DNA from: Elizabethkingia miricola
GTDB lineage: Bacteria > Bacteroidota > Bacteroidia > Flavobacteriales > Weeksellaceae
Direction: 5' to 3'
Assembly: GCF_001675285.1 (NCBI RefSeq)
Contig: NZ_LSGQ01000001.1
Coordinates: forward strand, 186,001-250,000
Length of the DNA: 64,000 nucleotides
In this document: one piece after another, positions 53,283-62,470 of the stretch
Numbering within the stretch: the stretch's first letter is position 1
Layout of the letters: every line of letters begins with the position of its first letter
Made by a program: the position numbers and the translations under genes
The notes under the pieces: model-generated
Database searches by the model: none
What the model saw: only the letters and a program-made list of their open reading frames with translations
Told to the model about the DNA's origin: nothing

Positions 53283-54758
53283 TTAACGCACTTCCTGCAT
53301 TAATTTTTTCACCACAGGCGATATCAAAATCAATACCACTCCGGCTATTAATGCATAGATACCCAACATTTTATAACCCTCTGTATAAGCAATAAGTTTT
53401 GAAGCAAGTGTTCCGCCGGTATTTGCAGCCGACATTTCAGCACCGATTTTCCCAGCAAAAAACTGCCCGAATGCGCTTGCCAAAAACCACATTCCCATCA
53501 TCATTCCAAATAATCTCTTAGGAGATAGTTTCGTGATAATAGACATTCCTATTGGTCCTAAACATAGTTCACCCAGTGTAATAACCAACCATGTGAATGT
53601 AAATAAGTTTAATGATGACTTGCCTGCATCATTTGCGAAAAACCGTAATGAATAAAACAAGAAGAAACCACCTGCTAAAAATAAAAACCCAATTCCGAAT
53701 TTAATTATCGTATTCGGTTCTAGTTTTTTCTTTGCCAGCCATACCCAAAGCAAACCGACAATTGGGCTAAAAATAATAATGAAGAATGAGTTCGCACTGT
53801 TATTAATAATGTTAGGATCAATATGGAAGAACATTAAATTGCTCACCAGATTATCCTTTGCAAACAAGGAAAGTGAACCTCCACTTTGCTCATAAATTGC
53901 ATTGAAAATTAAGTACATTACAATGAAAACAAATGCTGCTATTACTTTCTTGCGATATGCATTATTAAGTTTTGTAAGTTCGAAACCAAGGTAAACCAGT
54001 GACACAATACCAATCCCATACATAAAATAGTCGGTAAAATTACTATTATGAATTAGTATATAAATAATAGGCAGCATTATAATTGCACCTACAATAACCA
54101 TTAGTTCTTTACGAACTCTAACTTCTTTTTTATTTTCCAATAAAGGGGAATTCCCAATCGGTTCAATCGATTTTTTGATAACAAAATACGTCACCAAACC
54201 AATAATCATTACAATTGCTGCTGCAAGAAAGCACAAACTCCATGAATAATATTTCCCCAAGTAAACACATAGTGCCCCTCCTAAAAGACCACCAATATTA
54301 ATCCCGGCATAAAACATTCCGTAACCTGCATCCCTTCTTACATCATCTTCCTTATAAAGCTCCCCTACCATTGAGGAAATATTAGGCTTGAAAAAACCAG
54401 TACCAATAATAGAACATGTAATCCCAAAATAAAATAAATCATGAGGATTATAGGCAATAATTAAATTCCCTATAGCCATAATAATTCCACCAAAAACCAA
54501 GGACTTTTTAAATCCTAAAATCTTATCCGCAAAAATTCCTCCAATAAAAGTGAATGCATAAATAAATGCCTGAATTGCCCCATATTTAAGGTTGGCATCC
54601 TTTTCAAAAAGACCAAGCTGATCGGTCATAAAAATTACCAAAACGCCACGCATTCCGTAGAAACAAAAACGCTCCCACATTTCTATTGTAAAAAGATACC
54701 ATAACTGTTTCGGATATTTGCCTTTAAAATCCTGAATTTGCTCTAATGTTAAACTCAT
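53283..54758 (-). CDS. POT family proton-coupled oligopeptide transporter 1
   Basis: The 491-residue protein has 12 or more membrane segments and the POT/PTR2 signatures: MWERFCFYGMR (the E-x-x-E-R type motif at TM1), the TGFFKPNISSMVG segment (about 120-133), DAGYGMFYAGINIGGLLGG and LGELCLGPIGMSIITKLSP. POT proteins take up di- and tripeptides with protons across the inner membrane. It is one of three in a row, together with a DPP-IV peptidase. Confidence 0.95.
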   Translation of the reverse strand: MSLTLEQIQDFKGKYPKQLWYLFTIEMWERFCFYGMRGVLVIFMTDQLGLFEKDANLKYGAIQAFIYAFTFIGGIFADKILGFKKSLVFGGIIMAIGNLIIAYNPHDLFYFGITCSIIGTGFFKPNISSMVGELYKEDDVRRDAGYGMFYAGINIGGLLGGALCVYLGKYYSWSLCFLAAAIVMIIGLVTYFVIKKSIEPIGNSPLLENKKEVRVRKELMVIVGAIIMLPIIYILIHNSNFTDYFMYGIGIVSLVYLGFELTKLNNAYRKKVIAAFVFIVMYLIFNAIYEQSGGSLSLFAKDNLVSNLMFFHIDPNIINNSANSFFIIIFSPIVGLLWVWLAKKKLEPNTIIKFGIGFLFLAGGFFLFYSLRFFANDAGKSSLNLFTFTWLVITLGELCLGPIGMSIITKLSPKRLFGMMMGMWFLASAFGQFFAGKIGAEMSAANTGGTLASKLIAYTEGYKMLGIYALIAGVVLILISPVVKKLMQEVR

Positions 54759-54826
54759 TAACCATACATATTTAATTAATCTCCGTGAAGTTGTTTTTTG
54801 ATAAAAAACAATCTGACCAAATTACG

Positions 54827-54855
54827 AAAAAACCTCTGAGCAATCAGAGGTTTTT
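54827..54855 (-). terminator. Terminator of POT transporter 2
   Basis: AACCTCTGA, loop GCAA, TCAGAGGTT with A/T runs on both sides. Confidence 0.88.
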
Positions 54856-54885
54856 ATAATTATCTTCTAGTGAATAGGTCTAATT

Positions 54886-56595
54886 TTATTTTATACCATT
54901 CATCATTTTCTTTAAAAGAGGTGATATTAAAGCTAATACTACAGATGCAATACCACATAGTACAACAAATACCATAAAGAATTCAAATAAGTTATGAATC
55001 TCAAATCCGGCAAAAGTATGATTCTCTAAAGGAATCTGATTTTTCGTTAACAAATCTGTCTGCTCTGCTGTAAGCGCAACCTTCTTGTCTAAAACATCCT
55101 GAAGATTAACCCCCAATTCCTGAGCTTTTTTAAATTTATCTCCCGTAGCCGGAAGGATAGATCCTAAAATCCCTGCTAGAGCGTAACCGGCAGCGTTAGA
55201 GATAAAGAATACCCCGTATAATAATGAAGCAAATCTCTTAGGTGCTAATTTACCTACTAATGAAAGTCCGATAGGAGATAAGCAAAGCTCACCACAAGTC
55301 TGGATAAAATATAGTAATATTAACCACTTAATAGCCAGTAATCCTGAACTACCAAGATCTTTTACATTATGTGCAATAATAAAGTAAGACAATGCAATCA
55401 GTGCAAGTCCAAATGCTTGTTTTAACGGAGAAACCGGCTCCTTACCTGCAGCTCTTAATTTATCCCATAATAAACTAAAAGGCACCGCTAAAAGAACCAC
55501 AAATATTCCGTTAAAGATCTGCACCATAGATGCAGGCATCTGCCATCCGAATAAGAACGTTCTGTCTGTCTGATTGGAAGCTATAAAGGTTAGTGATGAA
55601 CCTGCCTGCTCGAATGCAGCCCAGAAGAAAATAATAAAGAACGAAATAATATAAATTACTAAGATTCTCTGTGTCTCTACTTTTGTAAGGGTTTTATCCA
55701 ATAAAATAAGAACGGCAAGCGATATCCCCGATGCATAAATAATAGGATAAATAATACCTTTTACTAGTGTTCCGATTTCGAAGCTGCTAAAGAAGATTTC
55801 ATCTACCAAAAGGTATCTGAATCCAAAGAACAATGCAACTAAAAGTACAAGAAATACAGCCAAAGATGAACCAGTAAACTTAGCTTGCTCTACAACCTCA
55901 CCTTCTGCAGTATTTTTAGAAGGTACACCGCCAATTGGCTTTCCTTCAGGTGTAACAACATATTTGTTTTTAAGAATAAAGAACAATACAGTTCCCAAGA
56001 TCATAGCAATACCTGCCATTAAATATCCCCACTTGAATGCAAATACATCCTGTTTTCCATTCACAACAACATCTGCAAACATTGGTACAAAATACTGGCT
56101 TAAAAGTGCCCCGATGTTGATACCCATGTAGAAAATAGTAAATGCTGAATCTAGTTTAGTCTTCTCTTGTGGCGGGTATAAACTTCCCACCATAGAAGAA
56201 ATATTCGGTTTAAAGAATCCGTTTCCGAATATAATGACAAGTAGCCCTAACCAGAATACGCTCTTGGAAGATTCTATACCTGTATCGAAAATACAAGCAC
56301 TATAGAACAAAAGTAACTGTCCTATAGCCATTAAAGATCCTCCTAAGATGATACAATTCCTGTTACCTAAATACTTATCTGAAATAAATCCACCTAAAAG
56401 TGGTGTTAAATAGCAAAGTGCCAAGAAACCTCCATAAATGATCGAGGCATTCGATTCACCAAGCATAAGGGCATGAACCATGAAAAGCGTAAGAATAGCA
56501 CGCATTCCGTAGAAGTTAAAACGTTCCCACATTTCTGTGCCGAACAATACCCATAAACCTTTTGGATGTCTCGACTGAGATTGAACTGTCTCCAT
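54886..56595 (-). CDS. POT family proton-coupled oligopeptide transporter 2
   Basis: The 569-residue protein shows the same signatures: MWERFNFYGMRAIL near residue 22, NGFFKPNISSMVGSLYP, FTIFYMGINIGALL and CGELCLSPIGLSLVGKLAP. It is longer than copy 1 because of an extended central loop and a soluble insert before the last helices (about 490-525, LGVNLQDVLDKK). Expected to import small peptides. It has its own -7 element and terminator, so it is transcribed separately from its neighbours. Confidence 0.95.
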   Translation of the reverse strand: METVQSQSRHPKGLWVLFGTEMWERFNFYGMRAILTLFMVHALMLGESNASIIYGGFLALCYLTPLLGGFISDKYLGNRNCIILGGSLMAIGQLLLFYSACIFDTGIESSKSVFWLGLLVIIFGNGFFKPNISSMVGSLYPPQEKTKLDSAFTIFYMGINIGALLSQYFVPMFADVVVNGKQDVFAFKWGYLMAGIAMILGTVLFFILKNKYVVTPEGKPIGGVPSKNTAEGEVVEQAKFTGSSLAVFLVLLVALFFGFRYLLVDEIFFSSFEIGTLVKGIIYPIIYASGISLAVLILLDKTLTKVETQRILVIYIISFFIIFFWAAFEQAGSSLTFIASNQTDRTFLFGWQMPASMVQIFNGIFVVLLAVPFSLLWDKLRAAGKEPVSPLKQAFGLALIALSYFIIAHNVKDLGSSGLLAIKWLILLYFIQTCGELCLSPIGLSLVGKLAPKRFASLLYGVFFISNAAGYALAGILGSILPATGDKFKKAQELGVNLQDVLDKKVALTAEQTDLLTKNQIPLENHTFAGFEIHNLFEFFMVFVVLCGIASVVLALISPLLKKMMNGIK

Positions 56596-56628
56596 ATTTT
56601 ATTTAATGTTAACTTTTGTTAAGATGAG

Positions 56629-56636
56629 CAAATATA
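56629..56636 (-). promoter_or_regulatory. -7 element of POT transporter 2
   Basis: TATATTTG on the minus strand, exact TAnnTTTG, about 34 nt before the ATG. Confidence 0.5.
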
Positions 56637-56733
56637 GTTTTTTTTAGTATGTAAGCCGGAATAATATTCAATATTACACCTTGTTGTAACATATTTTCAG
56701 TTAATTATATTCCAAAAAAAACTATAAAAAAAG

Positions 56734-56763
56734 AAAAACCATCCTATGTATCGGATGGTTTTT
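56734..56763 (-). terminator. Terminator of POT transporter 3
   Basis: AAAAACCATCC, 8-nt loop, GGATGGTTTTT, with an A-rich left flank giving the minus-strand U-tract. Confidence 0.88.
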
Positions 56764-56776
56764 ATCCGGACAACTT

Positions 56777-58435
56777 TTAGTTTAGTCCTTTCTCTTTCAT
56801 TACTTTATTTAAGAATTTCAGCATTAATAAGCCTATGAAGAAGGCAAAAATTAACAATCCAAAATTCACTAAGAAATAGTATTCTTTATTCTCATAGTTG
56901 TACCATGTACTTGCCAAAATACCGGAAAGCTTGTTACCTACGGAGTTAGCCAGGAAGAATCCTCCCATCATTAACGCTGTAATCCTTGGTGGTGAAAGCT
57001 TGGATACCACGGATAATCCCATTGGTGAAAGACATAACTCTCCTACTGTTACTACACCATAGCTGGCAACCAGCCATAAAGCAGAAACTTTTACGGCACC
57101 ATTACTTCCGACGTAGGCCGCTCCTACCATTACCAGACAGGACAATGCTGTAATAAACAGTCCCAGTACAATCTTGGTTGGTGTAGAAGGCTCTTTCTTC
57201 TTTCGTCGTAATAAAGTCCAAAATCCTACAACAACAGGTGTCAATACAATTACCCAGAAAGGATTAATGGACTGGAATAGCTCTGTATTGTAGAGATAGA
57301 CATTCTTATTTTCTCCCGATTCCAGTTCTGCGCGTTTTTCAGGAGTGATATTCTTGAAATAAACATCCTTTCCTTGTTCCTTTAAAGTCTTACCATCTGC
57401 ATCTTTCTGTGCACGGAACTGGTCGTCATATGCTGTAACTTCTTTCGTTTCATAACTTTTAGTTTCAACCAGATATATATTTTCCAATGGTTTTTCAACT
57501 GCTGCCGGAACTGTTCTGTCCGTATAATAGTTAGCCCAACGAGTAAGTGCTGTACCATTCTGTTTGAAAATCGCCCAGAAGAACATAGAAACAAGGAAAA
57601 TAAGCAACAACGCTCCAATAGGTCTCTTTTCATCCGACTTCGCTTTGAAGTATAATGAAATATAAAAATAAATTACGGGTATACATGCGAAGATAAATGC
57701 ATCGGTATTATCACTTCCGAAGATATTCCCCGGGATTACCCAACCAATAACTCCGGCAACAATTGCAGGAACAAATACTTTAATCAGTACATCGGAAATT
57801 TTGGTATCCCCTTTTTCTGCAGGTTTCATTTCAGTTGCATGACGGATATGTCTTCTTCCTAAACTGAATATAACCAAACCTAATAACATTCCTACACCAG
57901 CTGTAATGAAGGCTTCTCCCCATCCGAATTTATTCCGCATAAAGGCAGCAATAATATTACAGATAAATGCCCCTATATTAATCCCCATATAGAAGATATT
58001 ATAACCCGAGTCTTTATTTGCTTTATAAGGCTCCTCGCTATAAAGGTTCCCCAATACAGTAGAAATTGTTGGCTTAAAGAATCCATTCCCAACAATAATT
58101 AATGCAAGAGAAGTATAGAAAAGTCCAGGTTCTTTGAAAAGTCCCAGACCTATATATCCGGCAGCCATTAATATCCCGCCCAGATAAATAGATTTAATAT
58201 ATCCTAAAACACGGTCTGCAAGGAAACCTCCCAGAAACGGCGTAAGATAAGTTAATGCAATATAAGTCCCGAAAATGTCATCTGCCATTTTATCAGGGAA
58301 TCCCAATCCTCCTTTCGGACCTTCCGGATCAATCATATACAATACGAAAATTCCAAGGATCAGGTAATAACCAAAACGTTCCCACATTTCGGTAAAAAAT
58401 AAGTAGGGTAAGCCTTTAGGATGCTTGCTCTTCAT
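56777..58435 (-). CDS. POT family proton-coupled oligopeptide transporter 3
   Basis: The start is set at ATG 58435 (MKSKHPKGLPYLFFTEMWERFGYYL), giving 552 residues; the longer frame begins in repeat-rich intergenic sequence. POT motifs: TEMWERFGYYL, NGFFKPTISTVLGNLY, NIFYMGINIGAF and VGELCLSPMGLSVVSKLSP. A soluble insert of about 80 residues between later helices (TVPAAVEKPLENIYLVET through YLYNTELFQ) is a distinctive feature of this copy and may be periplasmic. Same predicted function as copies 1 and 2. Confidence 0.95.
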   Translation of the reverse strand: MKSKHPKGLPYLFFTEMWERFGYYLILGIFVLYMIDPEGPKGGLGFPDKMADDIFGTYIALTYLTPFLGGFLADRVLGYIKSIYLGGILMAAGYIGLGLFKEPGLFYTSLALIIVGNGFFKPTISTVLGNLYSEEPYKANKDSGYNIFYMGINIGAFICNIIAAFMRNKFGWGEAFITAGVGMLLGLVIFSLGRRHIRHATEMKPAEKGDTKISDVLIKVFVPAIVAGVIGWVIPGNIFGSDNTDAFIFACIPVIYFYISLYFKAKSDEKRPIGALLLIFLVSMFFWAIFKQNGTALTRWANYYTDRTVPAAVEKPLENIYLVETKSYETKEVTAYDDQFRAQKDADGKTLKEQGKDVYFKNITPEKRAELESGENKNVYLYNTELFQSINPFWVIVLTPVVVGFWTLLRRKKKEPSTPTKIVLGLFITALSCLVMVGAAYVGSNGAVKVSALWLVASYGVVTVGELCLSPMGLSVVSKLSPPRITALMMGGFFLANSVGNKLSGILASTWYNYENKEYYFLVNFGLLIFAFFIGLLMLKFLNKVMKEKGLN

Positions 58436-58451
58436 TCTTTTAATTTTTAGT

Positions 58452-58565
58452 TTACAGTAAATATTTACATTGAATAGTGTACAGTATACAGTTGGCAATG
58501 TATTGTTTCCAAATCATAGTATACTGTAAGATCATGTAGAATATATTCTATACCTTACAGTACAC
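58452..58565. repeat. Cluster of TACAGTA-type inverted and direct repeats
   Basis: Between the DPP-IV stop and the third POT gene the motif TACAGTA recurs: TTTACAGTAAA (58451-58461), GTACAGTATAC (58480-58490), inverted GTATACTGTA (58519-58528) and TTACAGTACAC (58555-58565). A 14-bp palindrome TAGAATATATTCTA sits at 58537-58550, flanked by CTGTAAG and CTTACAG. The stretch can form large hairpins or hold regulator sites. Confidence 0.55.
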
Positions 58566-58578
58566 CTATTTTGTACTT

Positions 58579-60714
58579 TTAAAGATTTTCCAGAATATAA
58601 TTGGTCATCTTTTCATACAATTGCGGACGTGTATTACCTCCGGAAATTCCATGGTTCTTATCCGGATAAGCCATGAAATCGAATTGCTTCTTATTCTGAA
58701 TCAATGCCTCGGAGAACTCCATAGAATTCTGGAAATGTACATTATCATCAGCCGTACCATGAATTAATAAGAACTTACCTTTTAATAGTTTTGCATATGT
58801 TGTAGGAGAATTCAGGTCATAACCATCTTTATTCTCCTGTGGTGTCTGTAAGAATCTCTCGGTATAAACACTGTCATAAAATCTCCAGTTGGTTACCGGT
58901 GCTACAGCAATACCCATTTTGAAAACATCGGCACCTTTAGTCATCGCCAATGAAGCCATGTAGCCTCCAAAGCTCCATCCAAAGATTCCGATTCTGGATT
59001 TGTCTACATAAGACTGATTACCTAACCATTTCGCAGCAGTAATCTGATCTTCTATTTCGTATTTACCAAGATTTTTATAAGTAACTTTTTTGTATTTGGT
59101 TCCACGGAAACCAGTTCCTCTACCATCCACACAAACTACAATATAGCCTTTTTGTGCCAGCATATCGAACCAGATACCATTTCCGCCATCCCAACTGTTG
59201 GATACCTGCTGAGAGCCAGGTCCTGAATATTGGAACATGAATACAGGATATTTTTTAGCAGGGTTGAAATCTTTGGGCTTAATTACCCATGCATTCATTT
59301 GATCTCCTGCCGTATTTGGTATTGATATAAATTCCTTATTCAGGAAGTTATCTCCTTTTAACTTACCTAGTAAGTCGTTGTTGTTTTGTAATTCTTTTAC
59401 ATCTTTCCCGTTAGCATCTTTTAGTACATAGCTGGTCGGAACTTTCGCTGTAGAAGAAGTATTGATGAAATAATTAAATGTTTTGCTGAATGCAGCACTG
59501 TTATTCCCTTCTGCATTGGAAAGTAATTGTGTTTTCCCTGTATTAATATTTAATTTGGAAACCACCTTGTTTATACTTCCCTTTTCAGTTGTCTGAATAT
59601 AAGCCTCTTTTGTTTTTGGATTATAACCATAATAGTTTATAATTTCCCAGTCTCCTTTAGACACTTGCTTTTTTAGCTTACCATTGGTATCATACCAGTA
59701 AAGATGTCTGTGTCCGTCTCTCTCAGAAGCCCAAAGGAATGAATTGTCATCCAAAAACTCCATAGTAAGATGATCTGTTTCTATCCAGGCATTATCTGTT
59801 TCTGTAAACAATTTACTAACAGATGCAGTCTTTGTATTTACCTTCAATAAATCTACCTTGTTCTGGTGTCTGTTAGAGGTTGCTACAACGATTTCGTCAT
59901 TAGCATTCGTTTGGAATATCTGCGGAATATAATAATTCTCGAAACTGCCCAAGTTCAGCTGTGAAGTTTTCTCTGCAGACAACTGGTATAAATGAGCCGT
60001 TACAACAGAGTTTTCCTCTCCTGCTTTCGGATATTTATAAGTCATCATCTTTGGATACAGATTCTGATAATAGATTGGAATATTAATTTCCGGCACCTTA
60101 CGCTCATCGAATCTTACAAAAATTATAGCATCTCCGGCTTTATTCCATTGGTAGTAATCCGGATGTCCGAATTCCTCTTCATATACCCAGTCTCCTAAAC
60201 CGTTAATAATTTCATTTTTCTTACCATCAGTAGTAATTTGGGTAATTTTACCACTATCCAGATCCTGATAGTAAAGGTTATTATCTGCAATAAAAGCTAC
60301 CTTGCTTCCATCCGGAGAAAATTTTGGTTCTTGTACCCAGTTTCCGTTATTAAGGCTTACTACCTTACCGGATTTCAAATCTTTAACATCAAATTTCCCA
60401 AGGAATGAATGTCTGTAAATAGGTTCACTGCTTTTTTGCAATAATATTTTAGATTCATCATTAGAGAAAGTATAACCTTCAAAACGTCCATCTACAATAT
60501 TCTTTTCCTTCTGAGAGGTTTTATAAGAATATTTGGCAATTCCCGCAGGTTCAATTGTTGCATAATTCTCTCCGTCATTTAGTGACGCTATTCCTGTAAT
60601 ACCTTTTGCACGGTAATATCCGGAATAGATTTTGTCCAGAGTAATTTCCTGCGCCGACACCCCATGAAAGGCAACAACCGCAATACTTAGCAAACCAAAA
60701 AACTTCTTCTTCAT
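58579..60714 (-). CDS. S9 family dipeptidyl peptidase IV
   Basis: The 711-residue protein has a signal peptide ending VSAQ, an N-terminal eight-bladed beta-propeller (about 30-470; ends of blades such as GDWVYEEEFGHPDYYQW with the substrate Glu pair) and the alpha/beta-hydrolase domain. The triad is Ser581 (GWSFGGY), Asp656/657 (HGTADDNVHF) and His688 (DKNHGISGG). It cleaves X-Pro or X-Ala dipeptides from peptide N-termini in the periplasm. It feeds dipeptides to the adjacent POT transporters. Confidence 0.95.
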   Translation of the reverse strand: MKKKFFGLLSIAVVAFHGVSAQEITLDKIYSGYYRAKGITGIASLNDGENYATIEPAGIAKYSYKTSQKEKNIVDGRFEGYTFSNDESKILLQKSSEPIYRHSFLGKFDVKDLKSGKVVSLNNGNWVQEPKFSPDGSKVAFIADNNLYYQDLDSGKITQITTDGKKNEIINGLGDWVYEEEFGHPDYYQWNKAGDAIIFVRFDERKVPEINIPIYYQNLYPKMMTYKYPKAGEENSVVTAHLYQLSAEKTSQLNLGSFENYYIPQIFQTNANDEIVVATSNRHQNKVDLLKVNTKTASVSKLFTETDNAWIETDHLTMEFLDDNSFLWASERDGHRHLYWYDTNGKLKKQVSKGDWEIINYYGYNPKTKEAYIQTTEKGSINKVVSKLNINTGKTQLLSNAEGNNSAAFSKTFNYFINTSSTAKVPTSYVLKDANGKDVKELQNNNDLLGKLKGDNFLNKEFISIPNTAGDQMNAWVIKPKDFNPAKKYPVFMFQYSGPGSQQVSNSWDGGNGIWFDMLAQKGYIVVCVDGRGTGFRGTKYKKVTYKNLGKYEIEDQITAAKWLGNQSYVDKSRIGIFGWSFGGYMASLAMTKGADVFKMGIAVAPVTNWRFYDSVYTERFLQTPQENKDGYDLNSPTTYAKLLKGKFLLIHGTADDNVHFQNSMEFSEALIQNKKQFDFMAYPDKNHGISGGNTRPQLYEKMTNYILENL

Positions 60715-60833
60715 ATTATTTATTGATTTTTTTAACTAAAAGTCCGTAAATATAAGCTTTTTAGTAAATATGCTAAAACACTGAATAAAGCTCTTTTAAA
60801 CATTAGTATAATCACAAAATATGATAAGAATAA

Positions 60834-60864
60834 TTGCTTTGTTTTTAACAAAAAAATATATTTG
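60834..60864 (+). promoter_or_regulatory. Promoter of the fucosidase gene
   Basis: TTG (60834-60836), a 20-nt spacer and TATATTTG (60857-60864), an exact -7 match, 21 bp before the ATG at 60886. Confidence 0.6.
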
Positions 60865-60885
60865 TAAACAAAGACTTTACTAACC

Positions 60886-62257
60886 ATGAAAAAAATTATT
60901 CTATCACTCTTACTATGCTCTTCTCTGGGAGCTGCCGCTCAGGGCTATATTCCACCCAAAGAGCCGGAAGTACAGCAGAAACTAAAACAATGGCAGGACA
61001 AAAAATTTGGTATTATTATCCATTGGGGACTTTACAGCATTCCCGGAATTGTGGAATCTTTGTTCTGAAGAAGAAGATTGGATTCCCCGCCCCAAAAACA
61101 TTAATTATGATGATTATAAAAAATGGTACTGGGGACTCAGCAAACAGTTTAATCCGGTAAAATTTAATCCGGAAGCATGGGCAAAAATGGCCAAAGATGC
61201 AGGTATGCAATATGTCGTATTTTCCACCAAACATCATGATGGTTTCAATATGTTCGATACCAAGCAAACCGACTTTAAAATAACAAATCCGGAAGTTCCG
61301 TTTTCTAAAAATCCAAAAAGCAATATTGCCAAAGAAGTATTTAATGCTTTCAGAAAAGAAGGATTATGGGTTGGTGCTTATTTCTCTAAGCCTGACTGGC
61401 ATTCGGAAAACTACTGGTGGCCATACTATGCTACCTCCAACAGAAATAACAATTATAGTATAGACAAAAATCCCGAACGTTGGGACGCTTTTAAAAAATA
61501 TACGTACAACCAGTTAGAAGAATTAGCTTCTCAATATGGTAAGCTCGATTTATTCTGGCTGGATGGTGGCTGGGTAAGACCTTCTAATCCGGAAAAGTTT
61601 AAAGGTGACAAAATTTATAAAGGCAGTCAGGACATCGATATGGATAAAATAGCAGGTATGCTTCGTGGATATCAGAAAGATCTTATTATAGTTGACCGGT
61701 CAGTACATGGCATTTACGAAAACTACACAACACCCGAAAGAGAAATTCCGGAAAAGCCATTGAACTATCCATGGGAAGCATGCGATCCTTTGGGAGATAA
61801 TTGGGGATATGTACCCAACGATCCTATGAAATCGACAAATAAGGTGATCCATACATTGGCTGAGATTATTTCCAAAGGTGGCAATTACCTTTTAGGAATT
61901 GGTCCGGACGGAAATGGTGAATTTGATCCAAGAGTAACCAAAACATTAAAGGAAATTGGTGACTGGATGAAAACTAATGGAGAAGCTGTTTATGGTACGA
62001 AACCTGTTGCACCTTATGCTGATGGTAACTTCCGATTTACTCAAAAAGGAAATAGTGTTTACGCTTTCTATCTTGTTCCGGAAAATAATACGCAACTGCC
62101 TCCAAATTTACAATTCTCTTTTCCTAAGAAGTTTAAGAAGATTTCTGTATTGGGAAGTAGCAAAGCTGTAAAGTTTGAACAGCAGGCTAATAATATCAGT
62201 ATCCCAACTTCCGATATCAAGCAACAGCCACATGCTGTAGTTTTCAAAATGGAATAA
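60886..62257 (+). pseudogene. Alpha-L-fucosidase (GH29) gene broken by a frameshift
   Basis: The first frame (60886-61068) encodes a signal peptide (ending AAAQG) and the GH29 opening KFGIIIHWGLYSIPGIVES, then stops at TGA. The rest of the enzyme (LCSEEEDWIPRPK, STKHHDGFNMFDTKQTDF, nucleophile Asp in LFWLDGGW at 61562, C-terminal beta domain) continues in another frame to 62257. The frames meet near 61055. The sequence fits loss of one copy of an 8-bp tandem unit TGGAATCT, which would have read V-E-S-W-N-L-C-S-E. Internal starts could make only a truncated protein without the signal. It could also be a sequencing error. Confidence 0.85.
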
Positions 62258-62261
62258 ATTT

Positions 62262-62300
62262 AAAGCCCTGTCAAGGTTTAAAACCTTGACAGGGCTTTTT
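62262..62300. terminator. Long hairpin terminator
   Basis: AAGCCCTGTCAAGGTTT and its complement form a 17-bp stem with almost no loop, followed by TTTTT. It follows the fucosidase stop. Confidence 0.9.
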
Positions 62301-62353
62301 ATAATATAAGGATCAATCCTTAGCTGTATTAATAAAGTAAAGTTTATTCTAAT

Positions 62354-62375
62354 ACTCTTCGACTACGCTCAGAGT
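62354..62375. repeat. Short hairpin-forming intergenic motif
   Basis: ACTCTTCGACTACGCTCAGA.. with 5-bp ends ACTCT/AGAGT. It resembles a motif often dispersed between genes in this bacterial group (recalled, not searched). Confidence 0.3.
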
Positions 62376-62442
62376 GACAGCAGATTATAAACTACGTAGA
62401 TTCGTTATTTTTTACTTACCCGGTGATATTTGTACCTCGCAC

Positions 62443-62463
62443 TTCTAACTTCTAACTTCTAAC
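62443..62463. repeat. Heptamer tandem repeat
   Basis: TTCTAAC occurs three times in a row (62443, 62450, 62457) just beyond the AEC transporter stop. No function is apparent. Confidence 0.6.
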
Positions 62464-62470
62464 TTCGTCC

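Noticed and set aside
60886-61068. A separate 60-residue secreted protein
   Set aside because: It ends inside the GH29 opening motif and its sequence continues in the next frame, so it is the N-terminus of the broken fucosidase.
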